From Methylobacterium sp. (GTDB lineage: Bacteria > Pseudomonadota > Alphaproteobacteria > Rhizobiales > Beijerinckiaceae): 64,000 bases of DNA. The position numbers and the translations under genes are program-made. How positions within the stretch are numbered: position 1 is the first letter of the stretch; every line of letters starts with the position of its first letter. This document shows positions 31,839 through 41,637 of this stretch, one piece after another. The notes under the pieces were generated by a model. That model saw nothing but the letters and a program-made list of their open reading frames with translations. It was not told the origin of the DNA and did not search any database. The stretch lies in NCBI GenBank assembly GCA_020252645.1, contig JADCCN010000008.1, positions 1 to 64,000 of the forward strand, in the 5' to 3' direction.

Positions 31839-31928
31839 GGATGGGTGGCCGAGTGGTTTAAGGCAGCGGTCTTGAAAACCGCCGTGGGTGCAAGCCCACC
31901 GTGAGTTCGAATCTCACCCCATCCGCCA
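31839..31928 (+). tRNA. tRNA-Ser (TGA anticodon), CCA encoded
   Basis: GGATGGG/CCCATCC acceptor, long variable arm, CTTGAAA anticodon loop, GTTCGAATC T-loop. Confidence 0.96.
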
Positions 31929-32217
31929 TCTGACGATTGATATTCCAAGATTTTTGACTTCCCATGGATTGTGGCTGCGCGACCCATCCCGTCACCCTGC
32001 CCGACCGACTTGCTGGATATGCGGGAGCTTGGCCTTGTTGCAGGTTCGGTGCCCATCTTCGCTGAGACCACCGCAGCGCCCCTCTTGACCAGAGCATTTT
32101 CAAGCGAAGCATGCCCCCCGCGAAGGCGGGGGCTGGATACCGATCCTTTGAAAGAAAATGCAGTAAATCAACAGCTTGGAGCGGTCGATCTCATTCGGTC
32201 AGATCGAATTTCGCTCT

Positions 32218-32264
32218 AGAGCATGCTGCGAAAAACCGGATTCCACTTTTTCACAGCATGCTCT
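32218..32264. repeat. Dispersed palindromic repeat AGAGCATGCTGCGAAAAACCGGATTCCACTTTTTCACAGCATGCTCT
   Basis: Near-perfect 47-bp palindrome; related copies at 62-98 and 42938-42974. Confidence 0.9.
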
Positions 32265-32355
32265 AACAACAGGTGCGGGAAATGCAGTTTTCTCATCGTC
32301 GGCCTGCGGATCGGTGAAATGATCCGGAAGCAGGGGGATTCAACGGGCTTCGCAA

Positions 32356-32400
32356 GCGCAAGAGGGGAAAAGCGCAAGAGGGGAAAAGGGCAAGCGGGGA
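32356..32400. repeat. 16-bp tandem repeat (GCGCAAGAGGGGAAAA), about 2.5 copies
   Basis: Units at 32356-32371, 32372-32387, then a degenerate copy. Confidence 0.85.
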
Positions 32401-32500
32401 AGAGGGGCTGCCGGAAGGGTTCCGGTGGCCGGCCTTCTCAAGCGCGGCGGCAAGGTGCATGCGGTGATGAGCTTGCACCTTCCCCCCTCCCCGCGAAGCC

Positions 32501-33583
32501 TCAGGGACAGAGGATCGTCCGCCCGATGACACGGCCGGCTTCGAGTTCGGCGAGAACGGCATTCGCCTCGGCCAGCGCCCGCCGACGGCTGGGCAGCGGC
32601 TCGGGTGGCCCTTTGCGAACCCGTTGCATCAGTTCATCGAGTTCGGCGAGGCTGCCGACATAACTGCCCTGGATGGCGATGGCCCGGGAGGCGATGAGCG
32701 GGATCGAGAGGTTGATCGCGCCGCCGATCAACCCGACGATCACAAGGGTGCCTCCCTTCATCAGGGAATCGAAGCCGGTCTGCACGGTCGAAGGCACGCC
32801 GACGAAATCAATGGCGGCGCGAACGCCCTTCCCCGTGGCACTGGCCGCCCTGATCGCCTCCACGAGGCTGGGGTCCTGCCCGTCCAGCGCCGCGAGCGCC
32901 CCGAGTTCCAGCGCCGCCGCGCGCTTCTTCGCGTCGATATCCACCATGATGGCACCCCGCGCGCCGAGCATGCCGAGCAGCGTGAGGCACATGAGCCCCA
33001 GCCCGCCCGCACCGAACAGGACGATCGGCTCGTTCTTCAGCACGGATTCGGGGATCTTCCGCAGGGCGCTGTAGGCCGTCAGCCCGGAACAGGCGAAGGG
33101 TGCCGCGACGGACGGCTCCATCGCGCCGATGTCGAGCAGATAACGCGGATGCGGCACCAGCACATGGCTGGCATAACCGCCCGGCCGGAAGATGCCGAGA
33201 AAGCGCGGCGAGAGGCAGTAATGCTCCTCCCCGCGCGCGCAGGTGTCGCAGGAGCCGCAGCCGATCCACGGAAAGGCGAGCTTGCGCGCGCCGGTCGTCA
33301 CGCCCTCCGCCTCCGGCCCCGCGCTGACCACGGTTCCGCAGATCTCGTGACCCATGATGACCGGCGGCTTGATGCCCCGATCCTGCATCAGGAGACGCTT
33401 GCCGCCGCCAAGATCATAGAAACCATGGCAGATGTGCAGATCGCTGTGGCAGACACCCGCCGCATCGACCTTCAGCAGAACCTCCGTGCCTTTCGGCTCC
33501 GGCATCGGCATGCGCAGCGGAACCAGCGGTTCGCCGAATTCGGAAACCGCGTAGCAGAACAGGGATTCGCTTTCCTTGAGCAT
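32501..33583 (-). CDS. Zinc-dependent alcohol dehydrogenase (MDR family)
   Basis: GHEICGTVVSAG, GCGSCDTCARGEEHYC structural zinc, Rossmann GAGGLGLM. Confidence 0.9.
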   Translation of the reverse strand: MLKESESLFCYAVSEFGEPLVPLRMPMPEPKGTEVLLKVDAAGVCHSDLHICHGFYDLGGGKRLLMQDRGIKPPVIMGHEICGTVVSAGPEAEGVTTGARKLAFPWIGCGSCDTCARGEEHYCLSPRFLGIFRPGGYASHVLVPHPRYLLDIGAMEPSVAAPFACSGLTAYSALRKIPESVLKNEPIVLFGAGGLGLMCLTLLGMLGARGAIMVDIDAKKRAAALELGALAALDGQDPSLVEAIRAASATGKGVRAAIDFVGVPSTVQTGFDSLMKGGTLVIVGLIGGAINLSIPLIASRAIAIQGSYVGSLAELDELMQRVRKGPPEPLPSRRRALAEANAVLAELEAGRVIGRTILCP

Positions 33584-33587
33584 GGGA

Positions 33588-34295
33588 TCAGCCGTGATGT
33601 TGACCAAGATAGAGGTTTGCCGCCCGCTCGTCGGCCAGCAGGCGATCGGCCGGACCTTCCATCGCGACACGCCCACCATCGAGGATGACACCGCGATGGG
33701 AGATCCTCAAGGCCTGCCGCGCGCGCTGCTCGATGAGCAGCACGCTCGCCCCGATGCCGGGAAGCGCCCGGATGCGCTCGAAAGCTTCCGACACGAGCGC
33801 GGGCGAGAGCGCCGCGGTGGGTTCATCCAGCACGATCAGTCGCGGGCGGGTCATCAGCGCGCGGGCATAGGCCAGTTGCTGACGCTCGCCGCCGGACATC
33901 GAGCCGGCCCGCGCGCGGCGCCGCGCGGCAAGCGCGGGGAAGACCGCGAAAAGCTCGGCGATGCGCTGCCGCCGGTCGGAGACACCCACCACGACCTCGA
34001 GATTTTCCTGCACGGTGAGGGAGGGAAAGATGTTCGCGACCTGCGGCACATAGCCGATGCCGCGATTGGCGCGCATCTGCGTCGGCACGGCGTTGATGAC
34101 CATTCCTTCGAAGCGGATCTCGCCCTCCACGCGGGGCAGCAGGCCCACAATCGCCCTGGCGAGGGTCGATTTGCCCGCGCCATTCGTGCCGGCCACCGTG
34201 ACGATCTCGCCGGTGCCGACCGAGACCGTGACGCCATTGAGGATGTTCACCTCGGAATAGCCGCCGCTGAGATCGACGACGTCGAGCACGCTCAT
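33588..34295 (-). CDS. livF: Branched-chain amino acid-type ABC transporter ATP-binding protein LivF
   Basis: Walker A GTNGAGKST, SGGERQQ, 235 aa. Confidence 0.92.
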   Translation of the reverse strand: MSVLDVVDLSGGYSEVNILNGVTVSVGTGEIVTVAGTNGAGKSTLARAIVGLLPRVEGEIRFEGMVINAVPTQMRANRGIGYVPQVANIFPSLTVQENLEVVVGVSDRRQRIAELFAVFPALAARRRARAGSMSGGERQQLAYARALMTRPRLIVLDEPTAALSPALVSEAFERIRALPGIGASVLLIEQRARQALRISHRGVILDGGRVAMEGPADRLLADERAANLYLGQHHG

Positions 34296-35050
34296 GCCGC
34301 GCCTCCCAGATAGGCTTCGCGCACATCCTTGCGTGCGAGAACCTCGGCGGGCGTGCCCGAGGCCATCAGCCTCCCCTGATCCATCACATGCAGCACGCTC
34401 ACGAGCCGCGAGAGCGCGGAGAGATCATGCTCGATGATGACAAAGCCGATGCCGCGCCGGTTGAGCGCCCGGATATGGCCCGAGAGTTCCTCGATGAGCA
34501 CCGGGTTCACACCCGCGAAGGGCTCGTCGAGAAGGATCAGCTTCGGCTTCGTCATCAGCACACGGCCGAGTTCGAGGAGTTTCTTCTGGCCGCCCGAAAG
34601 CCGCCCGGCGGAGGCATCCGCCACCGCCCTGAGCTTCAGGAAGTCGATGGTTTCCTCCGCCTCGCGGCGGATCGCCTCCTCCTCGGCGCGCACCTTGCCG
34701 GGGCGGAAGAAGAGGTCGATCAGGTTTTCGCCGCTCTGGCCGGGGGCCGCGGCCATCAGGTTCTCGCGCACCGTGAGATGGGCGAATTCGCGCGGCACCT
34801 GGAAGGTGCGCACCATGCCGCGCCGCGCCCGATCGAAGGGGGCGTCGCGGGAGAGTTCGGCATCCCCCAGAAGCACGGTCCCCTCGCCATGCTGCAGGAA
34901 GCCGGTGACCATCGAGAACAAGGTCGATTTGCCCGCCCCGTTCGGGCCGATGATGCCCGTGAGCGTGCCCGGCTCGATGGCGAGGCTCACGCCATCCACC
35001 GCCCTGAAGCCGCCGAAGCGGACGGAAATATCGCGCAGCTCCAGCCTCAT
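34292..35050 (-). CDS. livG: ABC transporter ATP-binding protein LivG
   Basis: GPNGAGKST, SGGQKKLLELGR. Confidence 0.92.
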   Translation of the reverse strand: MRLELRDISVRFGGFRAVDGVSLAIEPGTLTGIIGPNGAGKSTLFSMVTGFLQHGEGTVLLGDAELSRDAPFDRARRGMVRTFQVPREFAHLTVRENLMAAAPGQSGENLIDLFFRPGKVRAEEEAIRREAEETIDFLKLRAVADASAGRLSGGQKKLLELGRVLMTKPKLILLDEPFAGVNPVLIEELSGHIRALNRRGIGFVIIEHDLSALSRLVSVLHVMDQGRLMASGTPAEVLARKDVREAYLGGAA

Positions 35051-35934
35051 TTGCGCCTCGTGTAATCGCCCATCAGGCCCTGCGGCCGGTAGAGCGTGAA
35101 GAGGATCAGCGCGAGTCCGACCACACCGATGCGGATGCTCGCCATCTCCACCGCCGAGATGAAGGGCAGCAGGTCGCGCAGGAAGCGCGAGCCTTCAAGG
35201 AAGCCCATCAGCAGCAGGGTGCCCAGCAGCGCGCCGGAAATGCGCCCCACGCCGCCCATGATGATCGCCATCCAGACATAGAAGGTGACAATCGGCAGGA
35301 ATTGATCCGGCGAGACGTAGCCGATGTAATGCGCGTAGAAACCGCCCGCGAGCCCGGCGAGAACGGCGCCCAGCACCAGAACCTGGATCTTGAAGCGCGC
35401 GGGGTCCTTGCCCAGGGCCTTGACCGCATCCTCGTTGTCGCGGATCGCCTCGATCATCCGGCCGAAAGGGCTCTTCACGATGCGCAGGAAGGCCATCACC
35501 GCGAGAAGGTTCGCAAGACCCACCAGCGCGAGGATCGTCAGCGCCGGGCCGGTGCCTACCCCGTCGATCAGCTTGGGGATGCCGGGAATGCCCTGCACGC
35601 CCTTGGTGAGCCAGCCCTCGGAGGTCACAACAAGGCGGACGCTTTCCGAGAAGCCGAGCGTGACGATGGCGAAGTAATCATCGCGCAATCGTAAAGCCAC
35701 GAGCCCGATGGGGATCGCCGCGAGGCCCGCCAAGGCCATGCCGGCGAGAAGCCCCGCGGCGATGGGCATGCCGCCGGCGGTCGAGAGGATCGCGGCAGCA
35801 TAAGCCCCGATGCAGAAGAAGCCGACATGGCCGAAATTGATGAGACCCGTCAGCCCGTATTGCAGCGTGAGGCCGAGCGAGAGCAGCACATAGATCGCGG
35901 TCACGATCAGGATGGCGATGAGATAGGCTTCCAT
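35047..35934 (-). CDS. livM: LIV-type ABC transporter permease LivM
   Basis: SLGLTLQYGLTGLINFGHVGFF, LRDDYFAIVTLGFSE. Confidence 0.92.
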   Translation of the reverse strand: MEAYLIAILIVTAIYVLLSLGLTLQYGLTGLINFGHVGFFCIGAYAAAILSTAGGMPIAAGLLAGMALAGLAAIPIGLVALRLRDDYFAIVTLGFSESVRLVVTSEGWLTKGVQGIPGIPKLIDGVGTGPALTILALVGLANLLAVMAFLRIVKSPFGRMIEAIRDNEDAVKALGKDPARFKIQVLVLGAVLAGLAGGFYAHYIGYVSPDQFLPIVTFYVWMAIIMGGVGRISGALLGTLLLMGFLEGSRFLRDLLPFISAVEMASIRIGVVGLALILFTLYRPQGLMGDYTRRK

Positions 35935-36800
35935 CAGCGCGCGCCTTCCAGCTTGCCGAAGAGGCCGCGCGGGCGCACCAGCAGCACCACGAGCATCATC
36001 AGGAATGACAGGGCGATCTTGTAGGTGAAGCCCACGAAGGGCGTCGCGAGTTCCTGCGCCACGCCGATCAGCAATCCTGCCACCACCGCGCCGACCGGGC
36101 TGCCGATGCCGCCGACAATCGCCGCCGCGAAGGCCGGCAGCAGCAGGTCCCACCCCATTTCCGGCGAAACCACGGTCTTGATGCCCGCGACGATGCCCGC
36201 CGAGGCCGAAACCGCGCCCGCCAACAGCCAGAGCACGGTCATCACGCCCGATGGAGAAATGCCCGAAACACGCGCGAGCGAGGGATCATCCGCCACCGCG
36301 CGCATGCGCCGGCCAATCGGCGTGAGATGCAGGATCGCGAAGACGATGGCGAGGATCATCGCGCAGGCCGCAGCGAGTACGAGATCATTGGGGTGGACGG
36401 GCACATCGCCGATCCGCCAGGGCCGCACCAGCGGCAATTGAAAGACCTGCTGCGAATGCCCGAACGAGACCCCGAGAATGGCGCGAAGCACGAAAGCCAG
36501 ACCAATGGAAGCCACGAGCAAGGCCACGCTGGAGCGCTGCGCGAGCTTGCGGAAGATGAACCAGTAGCCGAGGAAACCCACGATCGCCCCGGCCGCAGCC
36601 CCTGTGAGGCCGCCGACCAGCAGCGAATTCGTGGCGCGATGCCCCAGCAAGGCGCCATAGGCGCCGACGGTCATCGTGTCGCCCGTCGCCGCATTGGGAA
36701 ACCGCGCGATCCCGAAGACGAGCGTGATCGACAGGGCGGAAAGCCCGATGATCAGCCCGGCAACCACACCGGAAATCAGCAATTCGATCCAGAATGCCAT
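35934..36800 (-). CDS. livH: LIV-type ABC transporter permease LivH
   Basis: Multi-TM permease overlapping livM start. Confidence 0.92.
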   Translation of the reverse strand: MAFWIELLISGVVAGLIIGLSALSITLVFGIARFPNAATGDTMTVGAYGALLGHRATNSLLVGGLTGAAAGAIVGFLGYWFIFRKLAQRSSVALLVASIGLAFVLRAILGVSFGHSQQVFQLPLVRPWRIGDVPVHPNDLVLAAACAMILAIVFAILHLTPIGRRMRAVADDPSLARVSGISPSGVMTVLWLLAGAVSASAGIVAGIKTVVSPEMGWDLLLPAFAAAIVGGIGSPVGAVVAGLLIGVAQELATPFVGFTYKIALSFLMMLVVLLVRPRGLFGKLEGAR

Positions 36801-36869
36801 GCGGGAACCATTGCCAGGCGGAAGAAGATAAGGGCCCGGCGAGGGAGAGCAGCGCCGGGCCCCGCGCCG

Positions 36870-38093
36870 TCAGATCTTGACGACGTAGCGGCGCTCGAGC
36901 TTGCCCCTGGTGATGAAGAACACGCCGAAATCGGGCGTGACATCGCCGAATTCGTCGAAATCCAGCACCGAGGAGGCTCCCTCGTAATTGATCTTCCTGC
37001 CGGCCTTCAGCGCGGCCTTGCCGTCGGCGAAGGTGAAGACCTTCTCGCCGCCGGGATTCGACACTTCGCGGATCTTCGCGTTGATCTGGGCCGTGCCGGC
37101 GCCCGGTCCAGCCGCCTCGATGGCCAAAGCCAGCGCGATCACCATGTCATAGGTCATCGCGGCATAGACATTGGACGCGCCGGGCTGGGACATCTTCCTG
37201 CGATAGGCCTCGTCGTAGCGGGCGAAGGATGCCGCCTGCTCGTTCGAGACGGAATCGACCGAGATGATCCCCTCGGTCGGCTCGTTGCCGAGCGCGGTCA
37301 CAAGCTGCGGGTTCGCGGCCCAGCCGGGGATGATCCATCTCACATTCGCGCCGGTCTGGAAGGCCTCGCGCAGGATGATCGTCGTATCCGGCAGGAAGGA
37401 GCCCATCACGATGACATCCGGGCGCGCGGCCATCACCCGCTGCAGCTCGGCGCGATAGCTCGGCTGGTTGGGTTCATAGACGACCTCGGCCACCACCTGA
37501 TTGCCCTTGGCCTCCCAGGCCCTCTTGAAGCCCTGCGTGTTGCCGATGCCCGAGGCGTTGTTGAAGGCCATCGTCGCCGGGCGCTTGAAGCCCTCCTTCA
37601 CCGCGATCTCCGCGAAGGCGCGGCCGAAACGGTCATTCGTGGCCTGGAAGCGATAGCCATGGCCCTTGGCATTGGCCGGCGGCACGGAAAGAGCCGGCGC
37701 GCCCGAAGTATGCATCAGCAGGATGTTCGCGTCGTTCACGAGCGGGATCACCGCCAGCGACACGCCTGACGACCAGGTGCCGAGGATCGCGTTGACCTTG
37801 TTCACCTCGATGAGCTTCTTGGCGGCGAGCACGGCCGATTGCGGGTTCGTCTGCGTATCATCGGCGAAGACCTGAAGCTGGCGGCCGCCCGCACCGCCCG
37901 CGGCATTCACTTCCTCGACCGCCGCGAGGATCATCGCGGCCATGCCCGAGCCGTAAGGGCTGCCGGCACCCGTCACCGGGTTCAGCGCGCCTATGCGGAA
38001 GGCCTCGGCCTGCGCGAAGGCCCCCTGCGGGGCAAGCCCAAGGGCCAGGGCGCCGGCGCCCGCCTGAAGGATAGTCCTGCGATCAATCGTCAT
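36870..38093 (-). CDS. LIV-type ABC transporter substrate-binding protein
   Basis: Tat-like signal RRTILQAGAGALALGLAPQGAFA; IGALNPVTGAGSPYGSGM. Confidence 0.92.
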   Translation of the reverse strand: MTIDRRTILQAGAGALALGLAPQGAFAQAEAFRIGALNPVTGAGSPYGSGMAAMILAAVEEVNAAGGAGGRQLQVFADDTQTNPQSAVLAAKKLIEVNKVNAILGTWSSGVSLAVIPLVNDANILLMHTSGAPALSVPPANAKGHGYRFQATNDRFGRAFAEIAVKEGFKRPATMAFNNASGIGNTQGFKRAWEAKGNQVVAEVVYEPNQPSYRAELQRVMAARPDVIVMGSFLPDTTIILREAFQTGANVRWIIPGWAANPQLVTALGNEPTEGIISVDSVSNEQAASFARYDEAYRRKMSQPGASNVYAAMTYDMVIALALAIEAAGPGAGTAQINAKIREVSNPGGEKVFTFADGKAALKAGRKINYEGASSVLDFDEFGDVTPDFGVFFITRGKLERRYVVKI

Positions 38094-38153
38094 GGTGGTC
38101 TCCCCTGTTGAAGCGCATGCGCGCCTTCTGGTTGTTTGGGTTTCGGATTTGGC

Positions 38154-39392
38154 TCAACCGTTCATGGCCTTGCGCTTCACGACTTTGCCGCCGCGCATGA
38201 TGAGCGGCATATGGCGACCCTGCCCGGTGAGGAGCGCGAGATCCTTCAGCGGGTCGCCATCCACCACGACGAGATCGGCATGCGCGCCCGGCGCGACCAC
38301 GCCGATGCGGCCTTCCATGCGGCAGAGCTTCGCGGCGATATGCGTCGCCGAGGCGATGACTTCTTGAGCCGGCAGAACCCGGCCGCGGATGACGAATTCC
38401 TCCGATTGATAGGCATGCATCGCCCCGAGCAGATCGCTGCCATAGGCCATGGTGAGGCCCGCCGCCCGCATGATCGAGAGGGATTCGAGGCCCTTGAGGC
38501 GCACGTTGTCGATCTTTGCGACCGATTCGGCCGGGAAGCCGAGCCTCGGGCCGTCGGAAGCGAGTTTGTCGTAGGTGACGAGCGTCGGCACGGCGACGGC
38601 ACCCGCCTTGGCCGCGCGTTCGGCGACCTCCGGCGTGATGAGATTGCAATGCTCGAGCGAGTGCACGCCGCATTCCACCGCGCGCTGGATGGCCTCGGCC
38701 GTGTAGAGATGCGCCGAAACATAGGTGCCCGCGTTCTTCGCTTCCTCCACCGCCGCGAGGATTTCCTCCCGCGCGAAACCGAGGAAGTGGATGGGATCGG
38801 TGGGCGAGGCCACACCGCCATTCGCCATGATCTTCACGAAAGCCGCGCCCTGCTTGATTTCCTCGCGCGCGGCTTTCCGCACCTCGGCCACGCCATCGCA
38901 AAGCCGGCCCAGCGCGCCGAGGCGGAAACCGCTCTCCATCGCCGGGCGATCATTGAAGCGGCCGCGGAAATCGCAATGACCGCCGGTCTGGCTCAGCGCC
39001 TTGCCCGAACGCACGAGGCGCGGCGCGGGGATCGGCCCCTCCTCCACGGCCACTTCGAGGCCATGATCGGCCCCGCCGACATCGCGCACGGTGGTGAAGC
39101 CGCGCATCAGCATGCCGTTCATCACCTTGAACGAACGCGCCGTGACGAGCGAATCCGGCAATTCGGCATTGGTGCCGAGATTGGCGCTCACCGCCACCAC
39201 ATGCACATGGGCGTCGATCAGGCCGGGCATGAGCGTGCGCCGGCCAAGGTCGATCACCCGCGCCTTCTCGGAGCGGAGCTTCGCACCGACCTCGCGGATG
39301 ATCCCGCCCTCGACCAGCACATTGACGGGATCGGTCGGGCGATCGGCTTTGCCATCGACGATGCGGGCATTGGTGATGAGCGTGGCGGCCAT
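38154..39392 (-). CDS. Metal-dependent amidohydrolase (imidazolonepropionase/prolidase-like)
   Basis: MPGLIDAHVHVVAVSAN, FVKIMANGGV, YGSDLLGAMH. Confidence 0.88.
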   Translation of the reverse strand: MAATLITNARIVDGKADRPTDPVNVLVEGGIIREVGAKLRSEKARVIDLGRRTLMPGLIDAHVHVVAVSANLGTNAELPDSLVTARSFKVMNGMLMRGFTTVRDVGGADHGLEVAVEEGPIPAPRLVRSGKALSQTGGHCDFRGRFNDRPAMESGFRLGALGRLCDGVAEVRKAAREEIKQGAAFVKIMANGGVASPTDPIHFLGFAREEILAAVEEAKNAGTYVSAHLYTAEAIQRAVECGVHSLEHCNLITPEVAERAAKAGAVAVPTLVTYDKLASDGPRLGFPAESVAKIDNVRLKGLESLSIMRAAGLTMAYGSDLLGAMHAYQSEEFVIRGRVLPAQEVIASATHIAAKLCRMEGRIGVVAPGAHADLVVVDGDPLKDLALLTGQGRHMPLIMRGGKVVKRKAMNG

Positions 39393-39402
39393 GGCGGTTC
39401 TC

Positions 39403-39873
39403 TCAGGCTTGGTTGCGGGCGATGAGGAAGGCGGGGATGAGCAAGGGCGCGAGTTCGGCCACCTTGGGGATATCGGCCTCGGTGTAATGGTGCTCGGCAT
39501 CGAGCAGGTTCATGGTGCCGATGGTCTCGCCGTTATAGACAACGGGAATGTTGATCACCGATCCGCAGCCAAGGCTTGCGATGAGGGCATGGTCGAAGAA
39601 CGCCCAGCGGATCGCCTCCATGTCGCGGCCGAGGAAGGGCTGGCGGCCCTCCATCACAAGCGCCCCCCAGGGCGTGGGGCCCATCGGCTTGCGGCCGAAG
39701 ACCGGGTAGGCCTCGGGCTGGTTCGAATAGACGCGCGCCACTTCGCTGCCATCGACACGGAGCAGCGTGAAGAGCTTGTGCCCCACGCGCGATTTCGTGG
39801 TCGCATCGAGCGCGCGGTAGAGCGTTTCGGGCTGACCCGGGGCTGCAAGCAGGTTGGCAAGATCGAGGGACAT
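39403..39873 (-). CDS. Stand-alone GAF-domain protein
   Basis: 156 aa; LFTLLRVDG...SVINIPVVYNGETIGTMNLLDAEHHYTEADI. Confidence 0.8.
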   Translation of the reverse strand: MSLDLANLLAAPGQPETLYRALDATTKSRVGHKLFTLLRVDGSEVARVYSNQPEAYPVFGRKPMGPTPWGALVMEGRQPFLGRDMEAIRWAFFDHALIASLGCGSVINIPVVYNGETIGTMNLLDAEHHYTEADIPKVAELAPLLIPAFLIARNQA

Positions 39874-40772
39874 CAGGGTTTCGGAGCCTTCGGCATGGTT
39901 TCGGGCAGGAAGCCCTGCGGTTTGAGGTGAAGCATGATGAGAAGGGCCGCGCCGATCAGGATCTCGCGGAAAGCCGCGACCTCTACGGCCTTGAGGCCGG
40001 GCAGCACATCCGCCGCAAAGCGCGTCGCCTCGATGAAGAGCAGCACGGCATAGCCGCCCGCCACGGCACCGGCCGGGCGGCCGACGCCACCGGCCGTCAA
40101 CCCAAGGAAGATGTAGATCGTGATGAGCGGCTGGATATGATCGGGCGAGAAATAGGACTGGAAATGCGCGTAAAGCGCACCGGCAAGCGCCGCGATGGCC
40201 GCGGAAAGCGCGAAGGCCTCGTATTTGAAGCGCAGAACCGGCTTGCCGGCGAAACGCGCGAGTTCCTGATCCTCGCGGATCGCCTTCAGCGTGCGGCCGT
40301 AGGGAGAAGCATCGAGCCTGGCGAGCATCCACCAGACGCCGAGCACGATGAGGCTCACCACCGCAAGGTAGAACAGGTTGAAGCCGCCGGTGCCGAGTTC
40401 GGCCTTCATGGGTGCTGCAATGCCGGAAATCCCGTCCGCGCCGCTGGTCAGCCAACGCTCGTTGAGCGCGACAAGCCGCACCATCTCCGCAAAGCCGAGC
40501 GTGACGATCGCAAGGTAATCATCGCGCAGGCGCAAGGTGGCGAAGGTTACGAGCAGGCCCACGGCCACGCCCGCGAGCGCGGCGATTCCCCAGCCAAAGA
40601 CCACCGGCGCACCCGCACCCGTGGCAATCGCCGAGGCATAGGCGCCAACCCCGAAGAAGCCCGCAAGGCCCAGATTGACCATCCCCGCAGAGCCCCAGAC
40701 GAGGTTCAGGCTCAGCGCGAGAAGCGCATAGATGCCGCCGATCGTGAGCGCGAAGATGAGATAGGAGAGCAT
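39873..40772 (-). CDS. livM: LIV-type ABC transporter permease LivM (second set)
   Basis: LVWGSAGMVNLGLAGFFGVGAYA, LRDDYLAIVTLGFAE. Confidence 0.92.
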   Translation of the reverse strand: MLSYLIFALTIGGIYALLALSLNLVWGSAGMVNLGLAGFFGVGAYASAIATGAGAPVVFGWGIAALAGVAVGLLVTFATLRLRDDYLAIVTLGFAEMVRLVALNERWLTSGADGISGIAAPMKAELGTGGFNLFYLAVVSLIVLGVWWMLARLDASPYGRTLKAIREDQELARFAGKPVLRFKYEAFALSAAIAALAGALYAHFQSYFSPDHIQPLITIYIFLGLTAGGVGRPAGAVAGGYAVLLFIEATRFAADVLPGLKAVEVAAFREILIGAALLIMLHLKPQGFLPETMPKAPKP

Positions 40773-41635
40773 CAGAACGCCCTCTCGCCGAGAAGGCCGC
40801 GCGGGCGGAAGGTGAGCATCAGCAGGATGGCGACGAAGCCCACGCCCGTCCGGTAGGTCGGCGGCGCGACGAGCAGCGCCAGTTCCTCGGCGATGCCGAG
40901 CGCCAGGGCACCCGCCACCGCGCCGGGGATGGAGCCGAGACCGCCCAGAACCGCTGCCGCAAAAACCGAGAGCAGCACCCGATAGCCCGTGAGCGGATCA
41001 ATCGAGGTATCAAGGCCGATCAGCACGCCGCCGATACCGGCCAGGCCGCAGCCGAGGAACAGCGCCACGAAGGAAATCCTCTTCGGGTCGATGCCCTTGA
41101 GGCGCGCGAGATCGGGGTTGTCCGCCACGGCGCGCATGCCGCGCCCGAAGCGGCTGAATTTCAGGAACAGGAAGACCGCGACCATGATGGAGGCCGCCAT
41201 CACGAGGTTTTCCGCCTGCTGCGGGCCAATGCGGATGCCCGCGAAGCGCCAATCCGGCAGCAGCGGCAGGTTGAAGCCGCGCAGGTCGTTGCCCGCAAGG
41301 AAGCGGATGACATTCTCGATGATGATGTTAAGGCCGATCGAACCGATCGCCACGGTCAGCGCCCCGGCCGGGCGCAGCAGACGCAAGGAACGATCCTCCA
41401 CCACGCCCCCGATGAGGCCGGCGGCCAGAAAGGCCACCGGCAGGAGGGCATAGGAGGGCAGCCCCAGTTTCGTGTTCGCAATCCAGCCCGCGAAGGCGCC
41501 GAGCGTCACCCAGCCCGCAATCGCGAAGCTGGGATAGCGCAACACGGCGAAAATGGCGGAGAAGCCGATGGCGGGCACGGCAAGAAGCGCGCCCGTCATC
41601 ACGCCATTGGCCAGGGCCTGGATGAAGGCATTCAT
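40772..41635 (-). CDS. livH: LIV-type ABC transporter permease LivH (second set)
   Basis: Multi-TM permease; start MNAFIQALANGVMTGALLAVPAIGFS. Confidence 0.92.
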   Translation of the reverse strand: MNAFIQALANGVMTGALLAVPAIGFSAIFAVLRYPSFAIAGWVTLGAFAGWIANTKLGLPSYALLPVAFLAAGLIGGVVEDRSLRLLRPAGALTVAIGSIGLNIIIENVIRFLAGNDLRGFNLPLLPDWRFAGIRIGPQQAENLVMAASIMVAVFLFLKFSRFGRGMRAVADNPDLARLKGIDPKRISFVALFLGCGLAGIGGVLIGLDTSIDPLTGYRVLLSVFAAAVLGGLGSIPGAVAGALALGIAEELALLVAPPTYRTGVGFVAILLMLTFRPRGLLGERAF

Positions 41636-41637
41636 CG

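Noticed and set aside
31126-31875. 249-aa plus ORF spanning the 16-bp array and running into tRNA-Ser
   Set aside because: Overlaps the tRNA, runs through a non-triplet tandem repeat and is antisense to a signal-peptide protein; not a gene.
31839-32500. tRNA-Ser as an integration site for a genomic island
   Set aside because: No integrase, no phage or conjugation genes, and no duplicated tRNA 3' end seen downstream; only small repeats.
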